Of a DNA stretch of 64,000 nucleotides, positions 17,309 through 26,717 are shown in pieces (within the stretch, counting starts at the first letter, position 1; each line of letters starts with the position of its first letter). Made by a program: the position numbers and the translations under genes. The DNA comes from Alicyclobacillus sp. SP_1 (lineage in GTDB: Bacteria; Bacillota; Bacilli; Alicyclobacillales; Alicyclobacillaceae), in assembly GCF_024706985.1 (NCBI RefSeq), contig NZ_JAMCCX010000094.1:56340-120339 (forward strand), written 5' to 3'. The notes beneath the pieces are model-generated. The model worked only from the letters and a program-made list of their open reading frames with translations. It was not told the origin of the DNA and did not search any database.

Positions 17309-18685
17309 GTGACGGTGCTACTAGCGCGCTGGCAATTCGCTGTGACAACCATTTATCACTTTTTGTTCGTCCCACTGACCATCGGTTTGGTATTCCTCAT
17401 CGCAATCTTAGAGACAATGTACTATTTTCAAAAAGATGACCGTTACAAACAGTTGGCTAAATTTTGGGCAAAATTGTTACTCATTAACTTTTCCGTCGGC
17501 GTGGTTACAGGGATTTTCCAGGAGTTTCAATTTGGGATGAATTGGTCCTCTTACTCTCGTTTTGTTGGAGACGTCTTCGGTGCACCACTTGCTATTGAAG
17601 CACTTGCGGCATTTTTCCTTGAATCAACTTTTCTTGGGATTTGGCTGTTTGGCTGGGAGCGCATTCCACGTGGACTGCACGCGATTTCCATCTGGATGGT
17701 CGCACTCGGCACCACACTGTCTGCATTTTGGATTTTGTCCGCCAATGCTTTTATGCAGGAACCGGTCGGGTACACCATTCGCAACGGTCATGCGGAAATG
17801 AGTTCGTTCGGGGCACTCTTGACAAACCCTCAGTTATGGGATGAATTCCCACACACGTGGCTTGCTGCCATCGCTACCGGGTCGTTTTTCATGGCTGGCA
17901 TCAGCGCGTGGTACGTCTATCGGCGTTACCACACAGAACTGTTTCAACTGACGTTGCGACTGGGAATGACATTTGGCCTAGTCTCCAGTACCTTGGTCGC
18001 ATTCGTAGGCGACAAGATGGCGAAGCACTTAGTCAAAGCGCAGCCCATGAAAATGGCCGCTGCCGAAGCTCTCTGGCACACCAGTCCCTTGCATGCGCCG
18101 TGGAAGCTGGTTGCGGGCATTGACAGAGCCACACACTCTAACACCTTTGCCATCAAAATACCGTATCTGCTGAGCATTCTTTCGTACAACCGCCTGAGTG
18201 GTAGAGTGACGGGAATGGATGAATTGCAGCATCAATTTGTTCAGAAATACGGTCCGGGAAACTACATTCCCCCGGTCGATCTGACCTTTTGGAGTTTCCG
18301 CATTATGGTCGGCGCAGGCATGTTGATGATTTTTCTATCATTGCTTGGCATGTGGTTCATTCTCCGCAATCGGGAAGTGGAGCGCCGCTGGTTTTTGCGC
18401 ATTCTTCCCTTCGCGATGATTCTTCCTTACCTGGGCAATACCTTTGGCTGGATTATGACCGAAGTGGGTCGGCAGCCGTGGGTCGTGTATGGGTTATTAA
18501 AGACCGATGTGGCGAACTCTCCGAACGTCAGCAGCGGGATGATTCTCTTTACGCTGATTGGTTTCGCCATCGTTTACGTGGCCATGGCGGTAGTGGCCAT
18601 CTTCTTGGCCCTGCGCACCATTCGTCAAGGCGTAGAACCTCACGAAGAAGTATCGATGACGAGTGACATATCTCTCGGATTGTAA
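17309..18685 (+). CDS. cydA: Cytochrome bd oxidase subunit I
   Basis: A 458-residue membrane protein with about nine helices. His17 in TIYHFLFVPLTIG is the expected haem b595 ligand. The conserved GRQPWVVYGLL and the short periplasmic Q-loop point to the Bacillus-type bd quinol oxidase. It oxidises menaquinol and reduces O2 with high affinity. The GTG start follows AAGGAGGCGGTGCACC. First of four genes (cydA-B-D-C) controlled by two Rex sites just upstream. Confidence 0.96.
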   Translation: MTVLLARWQFAVTTIYHFLFVPLTIGLVFLIAILETMYYFQKDDRYKQLAKFWAKLLLINFSVGVVTGIFQEFQFGMNWSSYSRFVGDVFGAPLAIEALAAFFLESTFLGIWLFGWERIPRGLHAISIWMVALGTTLSAFWILSANAFMQEPVGYTIRNGHAEMSSFGALLTNPQLWDEFPHTWLAAIATGSFFMAGISAWYVYRRYHTELFQLTLRLGMTFGLVSSTLVAFVGDKMAKHLVKAQPMKMAAAEALWHTSPLHAPWKLVAGIDRATHSNTFAIKIPYLLSILSYNRLSGRVTGMDELQHQFVQKYGPGNYIPPVDLTFWSFRIMVGAGMLMIFLSLLGMWFILRNREVERRWFLRILPFAMILPYLGNTFGWIMTEVGRQPWVVYGLLKTDVANSPNVSSGMILFTLIGFAIVYVAMAVVAIFLALRTIRQGVEPHEEVSMTSDISLGL

Positions 18686-18714
18686 ATGCCATATCTCCAG
18701 GAGGCGATAGACGC

Positions 18715-19725
18715 ATGCTAAACACGGTCTGGTTTGTGATGATTGCAGTTTTATTCACAGGTTTCTTCGTACTGGAAGGATTTGATTTTGGTGTTGGCAT
18801 TCTCGCACCGTTCCTTGGTAAAACCGATACCGAGCGAAGACTGCTCATCAACACCATCGGCCCGTTTTGGGACGGCAACGAGGTCTGGTTTGTGGCGGCC
18901 GGTGGCGCGATGTTCGCGGCATTTCCAAATTGGTACGCCACGCTCTTTAGCGGTTTTTACATCGCACTCTTCCTACTCGTGTTAGCCCTTATCTTACGCG
19001 GAGTAGGATTTGAATTTCGCAGCAAAGTAGCGCACGCCAAATGGCGGACTTTCTGGGATTGGGCTATTTTCTCTGGAAGTGTCTTCCCTCCCATGCTCTG
19101 GGGTGTGGCGCTCGCAAACATGATGAAAGGTATTCCCATCAACGCACAAATGCAAGACGTGGGCACTTTTTGGCAACTGCTCAGCCCGTACAGCATTGCC
19201 GGCGGATTGGCGATGACGCTTCTCTTCATGTTACACGGTGCCATCTTCCTAACCCTCCGCACGCACGATGACATCCGCGTGCGAGCCCGAAGCATCGCTC
19301 GAAAAGTAGGAGTTTGGACGACCATCATGATGTTTGTGTTCATCATCCTGAGTTACTTCTACACCAACATGTTCACTAAGGAGGGCATTGTCCCAGGACC
19401 GACCCCGGTGCTGGCAGGCTTTACTCTTGTGTCCCTACCCTTTTTGATTCGCTACGAGAAGGATGGTTGGGCCTTTCTAATGAGCACGTTCACGGTCATT
19501 TTATCCAGCGCGACGGTGTTTCTCGACTTGTTTCCGCGCGTCATGGTCTCCTCGCTCAATCCGGCTTGGAGTCTAACCATCTACAATGCGGCGGCCAATT
19601 CGTACTCACTCAAAGTCATGACCATTTGTGCTCTGACGCTGTTGCCCTTCGTGCTCGCATATCAAGCATGGACTTTTTGGATTTTCCGCAAGCGCCTGTC
19701 TATCCATGACGAACTCGACTACTGA
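18715..19725 (+). CDS. cydB: Cytochrome bd oxidase subunit II
   Basis: A 336-residue polytopic membrane protein. The opening VLEGFDFGVGILAPFLG, the following IGPFWDGNEVWFVAAGGAMF, and LILRGVGFEFRSK are hallmark CydB segments. It partners CydA in the oxidase. The ATG follows CCAGGAGGCGATAGACGC. The gap from cydA is 29 bases. Confidence 0.96.
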   Translation: MLNTVWFVMIAVLFTGFFVLEGFDFGVGILAPFLGKTDTERRLLINTIGPFWDGNEVWFVAAGGAMFAAFPNWYATLFSGFYIALFLLVLALILRGVGFEFRSKVAHAKWRTFWDWAIFSGSVFPPMLWGVALANMMKGIPINAQMQDVGTFWQLLSPYSIAGGLAMTLLFMLHGAIFLTLRTHDDIRVRARSIARKVGVWTTIMMFVFIILSYFYTNMFTKEGIVPGPTPVLAGFTLVSLPFLIRYEKDGWAFLMSTFTVILSSATVFLDLFPRVMVSSLNPAWSLTIYNAAANSYSLKVMTICALTLLPFVLAYQAWTFWIFRKRLSIHDELDY

Positions 19726-19733
19726 GGTGTGCC

Positions 19734-21455
19734 ATGAGCATCCAATCCCGTTTAATGCGCGAAGTTCCTGCTGCGAAATCCATTACGGTCGTGGCCACGG
19801 TGTTGGGCCTCTGCAGCGGCCTTACGCTCATCTGGCAAGCGGAAGCACTGACTCAGTTGATTGCTGGAGTATTTCTCGGCCACTCTTCTCTTCCAGAGGA
19901 GTGGCATCACGCGGAGTCATTTCTCGTCGCACTCGGCGTGCGCTCCGCGTTGATTGCACTGTCCGGCATATTCGCCAGTCGACAAGCTGCCAAGGCAAAA
20001 GCCGCACTGCGCTCGGCATGGATGCGACAAACGCTCTATCGTCGCAAAGCTCGGACGAGCGACGATGCAACAGGCGACATGGTGACTGCAGCCGTCATCG
20101 GCGTAGACCGACTGGAGACCTACCTCTCCAGATACTTGCCTCAAGCGGCGTCGGCTGCTGTCATTCCGGCTGTTCTCTGGTTATTCATCGTTCGCTTGGA
20201 CTGGATTTCCGCGCTGTTGCTCGCCATTGCAGCACCACTGCTCGTCTTTTTCCTGATTCTCGTCGGGAAGGGTGCCAACGCGGCTGCAGAGAAGCAATGG
20301 TCGATTCTTGGACAGTTGTCGGCTCGCCTCTTAGAGAGAATTGAGGGCCTGCAAATTTTGGTTTTGTTTCATCGTGAAGCGGACGCGGCGCACGGGTTGC
20401 GTCGCTTAGGCGAACAGCACCGGCGCGCAACCATGCAAACGCTGCGCATTGCCTTTCTCTCGTCGTTTGTTTTGGAGTTGTTCGCAACTCTAGGAACAGC
20501 AGGAGTGGCACTCGCCTTAGGGCTTCGCTTGACATCGGGGGCCATGATTTTCCCGACGGCATTTGCAGTCTTGTTGCTAACTCCAGAATTTTTTACACCA
20601 ATCCGTGCACTCGGTAGCGAGTTTCACGCAGCACTTGACGGTCTGTCGGCGGCAGAGCAACTGTTTGCCACATTGGACGAAAGCTCCCCCGCGCAGGCCA
20701 GCGCTCCCGTAAAAGGTCGATTGGACGCCACGACCGATGTCGAGTTGCACGACGTTCATTTTCGCTATCCACTGCGCAGACCCGCGAACAGCGACTTGGT
20801 GGAGAAGTCCCGAGACATTCTCGACGGCGTTTCCATCTCGCTCCCAGCCGGTTCGAAAACGGCCATTGTCGGCCCTAGTGGCAGTGGCAAATCCACCCTC
20901 CTCTCAGTCCTGGCTGGTGAACTTCAGCCAGTCTCCGGAGATATCCAGGTTGGTCGAGAGGTGGTAGACTCGCTGACTCGTGCAGAGTGGCGAAGCCAAG
21001 TGACCTTGCTGCACCAACACCCGTATCTCTTTGCCGATACCATCGCGAACAATCTACGCATCGCCGCGATGGAGGCAAGCGACGCAGACCTTGAACGCGC
21101 ATGCCAGGCTGTCGGTCTGACCGATTGGTTGAAGCGCCTTCCAGACGGCTTGCAAACGCCGATTGGCGATGGTGGGTGGCCAACGAGCGCGGGGGAGGCG
21201 CAGCGCATCGCCATCGCCAGAGCATTGCTTTGCAACACCCCCATCTGGCTACTGGACGAACCGACGGCACATTTGGATCCGATTACAGCACAGCAGATTC
21301 GACAGTTGCTTTTGAACACTTTCCATCGGCGGACGGTCGTGTGGGTGACCCATAACCAAGAGGAAACCATGACACTTGATGCCGTTTATACCCTAGAGAA
21401 TGGGCAACTCAGCCAAGACATTGGTGGTACCACGGAGAGGAGACTGTTGTCGTGA
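19734..21455 (+). CDS. cydD: ABC transporter CydD, needed for cytochrome bd assembly
   Basis: A 573-residue half-transporter: a membrane domain of six helices (~1-300), then an ATPase domain with Walker A VGPSGSGKSTLLS, signature-region SAGEAQRIAIARALL and Walker B WLLDEPTAHLD. With CydC it exports glutathione/cysteine or handles haem in E. coli; in Bacillus the pair is required for bd oxidase assembly. The ABC signature reads TSAGEAQ rather than LSGGQ, a mild divergence. The ATG is eight bases after cydB. Confidence 0.94.
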   Translation: MSIQSRLMREVPAAKSITVVATVLGLCSGLTLIWQAEALTQLIAGVFLGHSSLPEEWHHAESFLVALGVRSALIALSGIFASRQAAKAKAALRSAWMRQTLYRRKARTSDDATGDMVTAAVIGVDRLETYLSRYLPQAASAAVIPAVLWLFIVRLDWISALLLAIAAPLLVFFLILVGKGANAAAEKQWSILGQLSARLLERIEGLQILVLFHREADAAHGLRRLGEQHRRATMQTLRIAFLSSFVLELFATLGTAGVALALGLRLTSGAMIFPTAFAVLLLTPEFFTPIRALGSEFHAALDGLSAAEQLFATLDESSPAQASAPVKGRLDATTDVELHDVHFRYPLRRPANSDLVEKSRDILDGVSISLPAGSKTAIVGPSGSGKSTLLSVLAGELQPVSGDIQVGREVVDSLTRAEWRSQVTLLHQHPYLFADTIANNLRIAAMEASDADLERACQAVGLTDWLKRLPDGLQTPIGDGGWPTSAGEAQRIAIARALLCNTPIWLLDEPTAHLDPITAQQIRQLLLNTFHRRTVVWVTHNQEETMTLDAVYTLENGQLSQDIGGTTERRLLS

Positions 21456-23269
21456 GCTCCCCGAGCGTTGCATCCCAGAGACCAGCCACCCTTCTGCTTT
21501 GGAAATGGCTTCGTCCGTACACATGGCGCGCCATCTTCGCAGCCTTTTTGGCCTTGTTGACGTTTGCTTCGAATTTTGGACTGCTCGGAGTCAGCGGACT
21601 CCTCATCAGTAAAGCGGCGCTCCACCCGGCCAACATTCTGCTACTCTTTGTCCCACTGGTGGCCGTCCGCTTCTTTGGCTTGGCTCGGGCGGCATTTCGT
21701 TACGCCGAACGCTACGTGGAGCACGACTTCGCCTTTCGCGTACTCGTAGACATTCGCGACTGGCTCTACCGCACCCTCTCGGTCCGCGTGCCGCTGCTCC
21801 ATCAAACCCATCAAGGCGGCGATGTATTGGCCGCTGCTGTCGATGACATCGACACGTTGCAATTTTTCTACATCCGCACTGTGGCCCCAGGTATGGCAGC
21901 CTTGGCGGGCATCGTCCTCGCCAGCCTGACCCTCGGATTTCTCCTTCCTGGCGCTGGTTGGACCGTTGCCGCAGGCCTCTCCATAGCTGGCTTTGGTCTA
22001 CCCCTCATGTTATTTATCTATCGTCGGCGCCTTGGACGAACATCCCGCCAGAAGCGCGCGCAATTGTCCGCACTTTTGACGGACGCGGCACACGGACTCC
22101 GCGACATCCAGAATTTTGGCCGCGAAGAATGGTTCCAGTCCCGCTTGCAGGCACTCAGTGAGGACATTGCAGTCTGCGACATGCGCCTCGGTACCATAGA
22201 GGCAATAGCCCGCGCTGCATTTTCGGCGGGTCAAGGAGTGACCGTTTTTACCGTTGGCATCATGGGTGTGCGAGCCGTCCTCGACCAACACTATCCTGCG
22301 GTCGATTTGGCAATGGTCGTCCTGTTCACGATGGCTGCTTTCGAATCAGTCAGCCCTCTCTTCAGCGCTTTTGAACAAGCCGGCCAGACCCTCGCAGCAT
22401 TACATCGGGTGCATCAACTCGGCGACATCCCGGCTCGGACGACGGTACCGAACCCCGCGACAGATGCTTCGTTCAAAGCAGGAACTGTGTCCGATCTCGC
22501 TCAACCAACCGAAGACAAGAAGCCACACCCCGTGGACCTCTCCCTGACCGACGTTTGTTTTCGCTACCCAAAATCGCGCGTAAATCAATTACAGCACATT
22601 GACCTCCATATCCCTGCTGGTAAAAAGGTGGCGATTGTCGGCGCGAGCGGCTGTGGAAAATCGACTTTACTGAAAGTCATTCTCGGACTTTGGCCTGCCA
22701 CATCTGGACAGGTTACCAGAAATGGACACCTGTTAGAGGAGGTCCCAACTGAGACGTTGCGAGAGACGTTTGGTGTGGTAACGGAAGCGGATCGACTGTT
22801 TCGCCTGTCCATTGCCGACAACATTAGACTCGGACGGCCTGACGCAAGTTTGCAAGAAGTTCGCAATGCGGCCCGAATGGCCCACATTGACGACGCCATT
22901 GAGAGCCTGCCGGACGGATACGACACGGTGTTGACCGAAGGTGGACTGGATTTTTCGGGCGGGGAGCGGCAACGAATGGCGCTCGCTCGCGCCCTTCTGA
23001 CGAAAGCACCCATTTTGATTTTCGATGAGCCGACTGCACATCTGGACGACCAAACTGAACGAGCATTCTATGCCACGCTGAAGGTGGCTAGTGCGGGCCG
23101 GTCGATACTCCTCGTGACCCATCGAGAACAGGGACTGAGAGATATGGACGAAATCCTCGTGATGGACAATGGTTCCATCGTAGAGCGCGGAACGTACACA
23201 GAACTGACCAAGTCGAACGGTTACTTCGCGAGGCTTTATGGACAATCGCCGATGCGGCGCTTATCATAA
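21452..23269 (+). CDS. cydC: ABC transporter CydC, needed for cytochrome bd assembly
   Basis: A 605-residue half-transporter with an N-terminal six-helix domain and a C-terminal ATPase. Walker A is VGASGCGKSTLLK, the signature is DFSGGERQRMALARALL, and Walker B is ILIFDEPTAHLDD. The GTG start overlaps the cydD stop as GTGA, so the two halves are coupled in translation, as expected for a heterodimer. It ends the cyd operon; mtnD begins 34 bases later and may be co-transcribed. Confidence 0.94.
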   Translation: MSSPSVASQRPATLLLWKWLRPYTWRAIFAAFLALLTFASNFGLLGVSGLLISKAALHPANILLLFVPLVAVRFFGLARAAFRYAERYVEHDFAFRVLVDIRDWLYRTLSVRVPLLHQTHQGGDVLAAAVDDIDTLQFFYIRTVAPGMAALAGIVLASLTLGFLLPGAGWTVAAGLSIAGFGLPLMLFIYRRRLGRTSRQKRAQLSALLTDAAHGLRDIQNFGREEWFQSRLQALSEDIAVCDMRLGTIEAIARAAFSAGQGVTVFTVGIMGVRAVLDQHYPAVDLAMVVLFTMAAFESVSPLFSAFEQAGQTLAALHRVHQLGDIPARTTVPNPATDASFKAGTVSDLAQPTEDKKPHPVDLSLTDVCFRYPKSRVNQLQHIDLHIPAGKKVAIVGASGCGKSTLLKVILGLWPATSGQVTRNGHLLEEVPTETLRETFGVVTEADRLFRLSIADNIRLGRPDASLQEVRNAARMAHIDDAIESLPDGYDTVLTEGGLDFSGGERQRMALARALLTKAPILIFDEPTAHLDDQTERAFYATLKVASAGRSILLVTHREQGLRDMDEILVMDNGSIVERGTYTELTKSNGYFARLYGQSPMRRLS

Positions 23270-23303
23270 ACTCACGTAATGCAAAGAGAAGGAGGTGTGG
23301 ACG

Positions 23304-23846
23304 TTGGCGACGATCCGCGTGCAGAAGACTGGACTTAACCTTCAAGAAGAGGCAGACGTTCTCTCGTTTCTGGAAAGTAATGGAGTTTACTACCACCATT
23401 GGAATGTGACCAAGTTGCCTGATGACCTTTGCGGACAATTTCAACTGACCGACGAAGACAAACAGAAGGTACTGTCCTCGTTCGAGGAGGACATTCAGGC
23501 GCTGGCACAAGAGCGCGGTTACAAGTGGTGGGACGTCATTGCGCTGTCCGAAGCCACCCCAGACCTGCCCGCCTTACTAGCCAAGTTTGAGCAAGTGCAT
23601 ACTCATGCGGAGGATGAAGTGCGGGCGATTGTATCAGGCAGCGGCACGTTTATCATCAAGGGGCGGGACGGTGCATATTTCGATGTGCGTCTGTCTCCAG
23701 GAGATGTTATCTCGGTGCCGGAAGGCAATCCTCATTACTTCACCTTGACTGAAGAGAGGCAAGTTGTCGCTGTGCGTCTCTTCATTGAACCATCCGGCTG
23801 GGTATCGACCCCTTACGAAGAGAGCACTTTTTCCCCGGGTAGTTGA
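23304..23846 (+). CDS. mtnD: Acireductone dioxygenase
   Basis: A 180-residue cupin. The metal site is intact: HTHAEDEVRAIVSGSG (His, His, Glu) plus the later His in PEGNPHYFTL. It oxidises the acireductone made by MtnX to 2-keto-4-methylthiobutyrate and formate (Fe form) or runs the off-pathway CO-releasing reaction (Ni form). TTG 23304 lies eight bases after AAGGAGG. It is 13 kb from mtnWXB and directly behind cydC, an unusual split of the salvage genes. Confidence 0.93.
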   Translation: MATIRVQKTGLNLQEEADVLSFLESNGVYYHHWNVTKLPDDLCGQFQLTDEDKQKVLSSFEEDIQALAQERGYKWWDVIALSEATPDLPALLAKFEQVHTHAEDEVRAIVSGSGTFIIKGRDGAYFDVRLSPGDVISVPEGNPHYFTLTEERQVVAVRLFIEPSGWVSTPYEESTFSPGS

Positions 23847-24027
23847 CGCCCACATGAACCTGTTGTCGATACGGACAGACTGAGAAAACTTGGAACCCTC
23901 CGGACTTGAACCCGATGCGCCACCAACGGAAGACCTCATAGTCCTTGTCCATAGGGACGCAGACTTCTTCCCTTGGTGCGCGTCATTCGTTCTGCCGCTC
24001 TGAACGAGGAAGGGAGTAACTCGTCGC

Positions 24028-24609
24028 ATGACCGAGCAAAAAACGCGCCAAGAAGCATTGTCGTTGCTGCATGAATACACACAGTCCGAATCACTGCTCC
24101 GGCATGCGTATGCCGTTGAGGCAGTTTGTCGCGCCTATGCAAGACAGTTTGGGGAGTCCGAAGAGTGGTACGGGCTGGCCGGACTGCTGCACGACTTCGA
24201 CTATGAACGATATCCAACGCCAGAGGAGCATACGGTCGTCGGCGCCCGCATTTTGGAGGAACATGGATACCCACCGGAAGTCATTTATGCGATTCGCGCG
24301 CACGCAGACTATAATCACTTGGAACGCAACACACTGCTCGCCAAAGTTCTCTTTGCTGCCGATGAAGTGTCTGGATTTGTGATGGCTGTCACCATGGTTC
24401 GACCAACGAGAAACCTCGCGGAACTCGAAACGAAAAGCGTTCTGAAGAAACTTAAGGACAAGGCATTTGCACGCGGAGTTCATCGCGAAGATGTGTATCA
24501 AGGCGCCGCGGAATTGAACATCCCCCTTGAACAACACATCGATTTTGTCATTGAAGCGCTTCGCCCAATTGCCAAGGAACTGGGACTTGATGGGAGCGCA
24601 GCGGAATAG
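24028..24609 (+). CDS. HD-domain phosphohydrolase of unknown substrate
   Basis: A 193-residue HD protein. Metal ligands are visible in LLRHAYAVEAVCR, GLLHDFDYERYP (the HD pair) and IRAHADYN, with a further Asp in FAADEVSGF. This arrangement is common in small HD proteins of Firmicutes annotated as predicted phosphohydrolases. The ATG follows GGAAGGGAG. It stands downstream of mtnD and before a large hairpin. No substrate can be assigned. Confidence 0.82.
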   Translation: MTEQKTRQEALSLLHEYTQSESLLRHAYAVEAVCRAYARQFGESEEWYGLAGLLHDFDYERYPTPEEHTVVGARILEEHGYPPEVIYAIRAHADYNHLERNTLLAKVLFAADEVSGFVMAVTMVRPTRNLAELETKSVLKKLKDKAFARGVHREDVYQGAAELNIPLEQHIDFVIEALRPIAKELGLDGSAAE

Positions 24610-24641
24610 TTGAGCCAAATATCATACTGACGCTACAACTG

Positions 24642-24682
24642 CAACAGAGGCCAGCATTTTGGAAGAATGCTGGCCTCTGTTG
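24642..24682. terminator. Bidirectional hairpin between convergent genes
   Basis: CAACAGAGGCCAGCATT pairs perfectly with AATGCTGGCCTCTGTTG around a 7-base loop. It lies between the HD gene (plus) and the small spore-peptide gene (minus) and can serve both. T-runs are weak. Confidence 0.7.
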
Positions 24683-24693
24683 CGGTTCATGGA

Positions 24694-24801
24694 TTAATAA
24701 GCAGCGCCGTTCGCAGCGGCAGGAACAAACAGGAAGAACAACACAAAGATAATTAGGAACACAACTGCCCACCGGGTATACCCGCCAAATACGCCATACA
24801 T
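24694..24801 (-). CDS. YjcZ/SscA-like tiny sporulation membrane peptide
   Basis: A 35-residue peptide, MYGVFGGYTRWAVV followed by a hydrophobic segment FLIIFVLFFLFV and a short tail. A glycine/tyrosine-rich start ahead of one membrane helix is typical of the YjcZ-type sporulation peptides found in many copies in Bacilli. The ATG has a strong AAGGAG nine bases upstream. It is too short for most gene callers. Expression in sporulation is inferred from the family only. Confidence 0.75.
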   Translation of the reverse strand: MYGVFGGYTRWAVVFLIIFVLFFLFVPAAANGAAY

Positions 24802-24934
24802 GGAACAACATCTCCTTTTTCGTGGGATGATGTAATGTATGCCGAATTGTTCCCCAAGGGATGGGGCGAATGCCCGGAGAGATAAGCCCATCCAAAAAAG
24901 CGGCTCGTCTTCAGCCCAACTGTCCTGTTTCCTC

Positions 24935-25288
24935 TCATCCGTCCATACGCGTACACGAGCGGATATGCTCTGCGTTATCCGCGACAATTTCTTTCGCGAG
25001 CTGCACAATCTGCCGCACGCGAACGTCTGAAATTCGATACAACACATATTTTCCGTCTTGACGCGAGTTCACGTAGCCACACCACTTCAAACAAGCGAGT
25101 TGATTCGAGACCTGACTCTGAGTGGCTCCGAGCAACTCCACTAATTGTGTGACACTCTTCTCTCCATCCAAAAGCAACTCGACGATACGCAGGCGCGTAG
25201 GATTCGACAATCCGTGAAAAAACTTGGAGTATATTTCAATCTGATTGGTTGCTTCGTCTTTTGGCGTCACTAATGTGCTCTTCGACAT
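24935..25288 (-). CDS. ArsR/SmtB-family metal-responsive repressor, CmtR-like
   Basis: A 117-residue winged-helix protein: GLSNPTRLRIVELLLDGEKS, then recognition helix ATQSQVSNQLACLKWCGYV. Two cysteines sit in that helix as Cys-x3-Cys (ACLKWC) and another in the tail (RSCTRM). That pattern matches CmtR, which binds Cd(II)/Pb(II) through two helix cysteines and one C-terminal cysteine. The ATG at 25288 follows GGAGGGGGAAG. No metal exporter adjoins it, so its target is probably elsewhere or is its own promoter. Confidence 0.85.
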   Translation of the reverse strand: MSKSTLVTPKDEATNQIEIYSKFFHGLSNPTRLRIVELLLDGEKSVTQLVELLGATQSQVSNQLACLKWCGYVNSRQDGKYVLYRISDVRVRQIVQLAKEIVADNAEHIRSCTRMDG

Positions 25289-25405
25289 CCTTCCCCCTCC
25301 TTCCCAACACGGCGAATCGAGTACAGATTTCGAAAGTCGTCGATAGTCGCACACACCATCGGCCGTTTTGTTTAGGCCGAAATCATGCTTTTAATCCATT
25401 GTCTA

Positions 25406-25654
25406 TTACGCAGGTCCCTGGTGGGGTCCAACGTCCTCGTTCGCCATCTCTGCGGTGATGTCTACCTCGGCAATTTGTGGCACAAAGGGCCTACCTTCTC
25501 GTTCGCGTTCTGCCAGGAACCGCGCGGCCATCCGCTTACAGTCTGTCATGGCGTGGCCTTTGTTATGGCGCAACACTTGGCACATGGGAATTTCCGCACA
25601 AGTGGCAACATGCATTCCATCGGGCATTTGAAAAATCGAAATGTGTAGCTTCAA
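25406..25654 (-). CDS. HicB-like small protein, no toxin partner visible
   Basis: An 82-residue protein. The layout is a short strand (MKLHISIFQM), then VATCAEIPMCQV, then a helix ending AARFLAEREREG, followed by a tail PQIAEVDI. This is the pattern of the HicB/ribbon-helix fold (strand, cysteine-bearing PGC-like turn, helix), although the match is loose. The TTG start has AAAGGAGG nine bases upstream. No HicA-like toxin is next to it. The function is unknown. Confidence 0.5.
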   Translation of the reverse strand: MKLHISIFQMPDGMHVATCAEIPMCQVLRHNKGHAMTDCKRMAARFLAEREREGRPFVPQIAEVDITAEMANEDVGPHQGPA

Positions 25655-25717
25655 AGCGTCTTGGCCTCCTTTAATCTTAATATGATGGTACCCCTCCAGT
25701 GCGCTTGCGGCAAGATT

Positions 25718-26035
25718 CTAATCAGATTCAGTGAGCAATAAAATGTCAGCCTTCTGTAAATGGCACAGAGACAAGGTACGTTCCAACTCCACTTGAAGGC
25801 TTTCGAGGAAAGGCTTTACCTCCGCCTCAGAAACCGGATCCTCAAACTGCAACTGATGATTCAATAAGAGATGGATGGAACTAACGACCATTGGCCGCAC
25901 ACGCATCGGCTTTCCCAAAATACGATAGTTGGTATGGGCACAGATATGCAAAACTAACATTTGCAACAAATGGCGTTCCCGGTCTGTCCACGCATTGCCC
26001 GGGTCTGTCAATTGCAGGTGAATCGTTTGAATCAT
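25718..26035 (-). CDS. Hypothetical protein, 105 residues
   Basis: I do not recognise this gene. It is mostly helical, with MIQTIHLQLTDPG at the start and WTDRERHLLQMLVLHICAHTNYRILGKPM in the middle, and no membrane segment or signal. The ATG follows GAGGGAG at good spacing, which argues it is expressed. It is in a run of small minus-strand genes (24.7-26.6 kb) that could be co-transcribed. Confidence 0.55.
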   Translation of the reverse strand: MIQTIHLQLTDPGNAWTDRERHLLQMLVLHICAHTNYRILGKPMRVRPMVVSSIHLLLNHQLQFEDPVSEAEVKPFLESLQVELERTLSLCHLQKADILLLTESD

Positions 26036-26222
26036 GGTTGAACTCCCTCTTGCAACGAAGTGGGAAAGACATCCGTCTCCCCCACTCGTCGCAGGCTCTA
26101 CATTTCATTGTACAATGGAATGCGCCCGAGGAGTGCTAGTGAATGATGTGTACAATTCTTGAATGTGGAATTTGTCATGAAGCCCTGGCCATCACGAGGT
26201 TTCTTCGCATATTCCGGAATTT

Positions 26223-26558
26223 CTAGTGCATGCCTTTCTTGTTCTTTCGCCGCCCTTCTAAAATCCACTGATGCAAGGGAACCGCGTCTTCTTTCCCCTC
26301 GACATAATGTCCGTAGGGAGCCACATAAGCAACTTGCCAGCCTCGCCTTTGGCCTTCATCCAAAACTTGTGCTGGACTACCGTGCCCGGACACGGGATGT
26401 CCCTTGCCATCCGTGTCCACCACCCAGTAATTATTCGCAGGATGCTCTGGATTGGTGACACTCCATTCTCCCACATATGCGTTGATAATCGGCAAATCCT
26501 CGTCTCGGAAGTGAAAACCCAATTCAGACAGTGTCGTATGATGTTCTTCTGTACTCAA
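26223..26558 (-). CDS. Hypothetical acidic soluble protein, 111 residues
   Basis: I do not recognise this gene. The protein has a compact aromatic-rich core (NAYVGEWSVTNPEHP, NNYWVVDTDGKGHPVSG, GWQVAYVAPYGHYVEG) and a basic tail (EGRRKNKKGMH). No cysteine, signal or membrane segment. The TTG start has GGAGATGATGAG just upstream. The beta-rich pattern resembles small proteins that pair strands around an aromatic core, but no family can be named. Confidence 0.55.
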   Translation of the reverse strand: MSTEEHHTTLSELGFHFRDEDLPIINAYVGEWSVTNPEHPANNYWVVDTDGKGHPVSGHGSPAQVLDEGQRRGWQVAYVAPYGHYVEGKEDAVPLHQWILEGRRKNKKGMH

Positions 26559-26717
26559 CTCATCATCTCCAGTTCTAAGTTCCTATCTAGGGGCAGTATG
26601 ATCCGTCCGTAGGAACATCATGCAGAAATCGTCCCCGTTGAGCGGCGATTCGACATTGAAATCTTGACCAAAACATGAGAGCATGGAACTCGCAAGTGAA
26701 AAGATGGGGGATAGATA

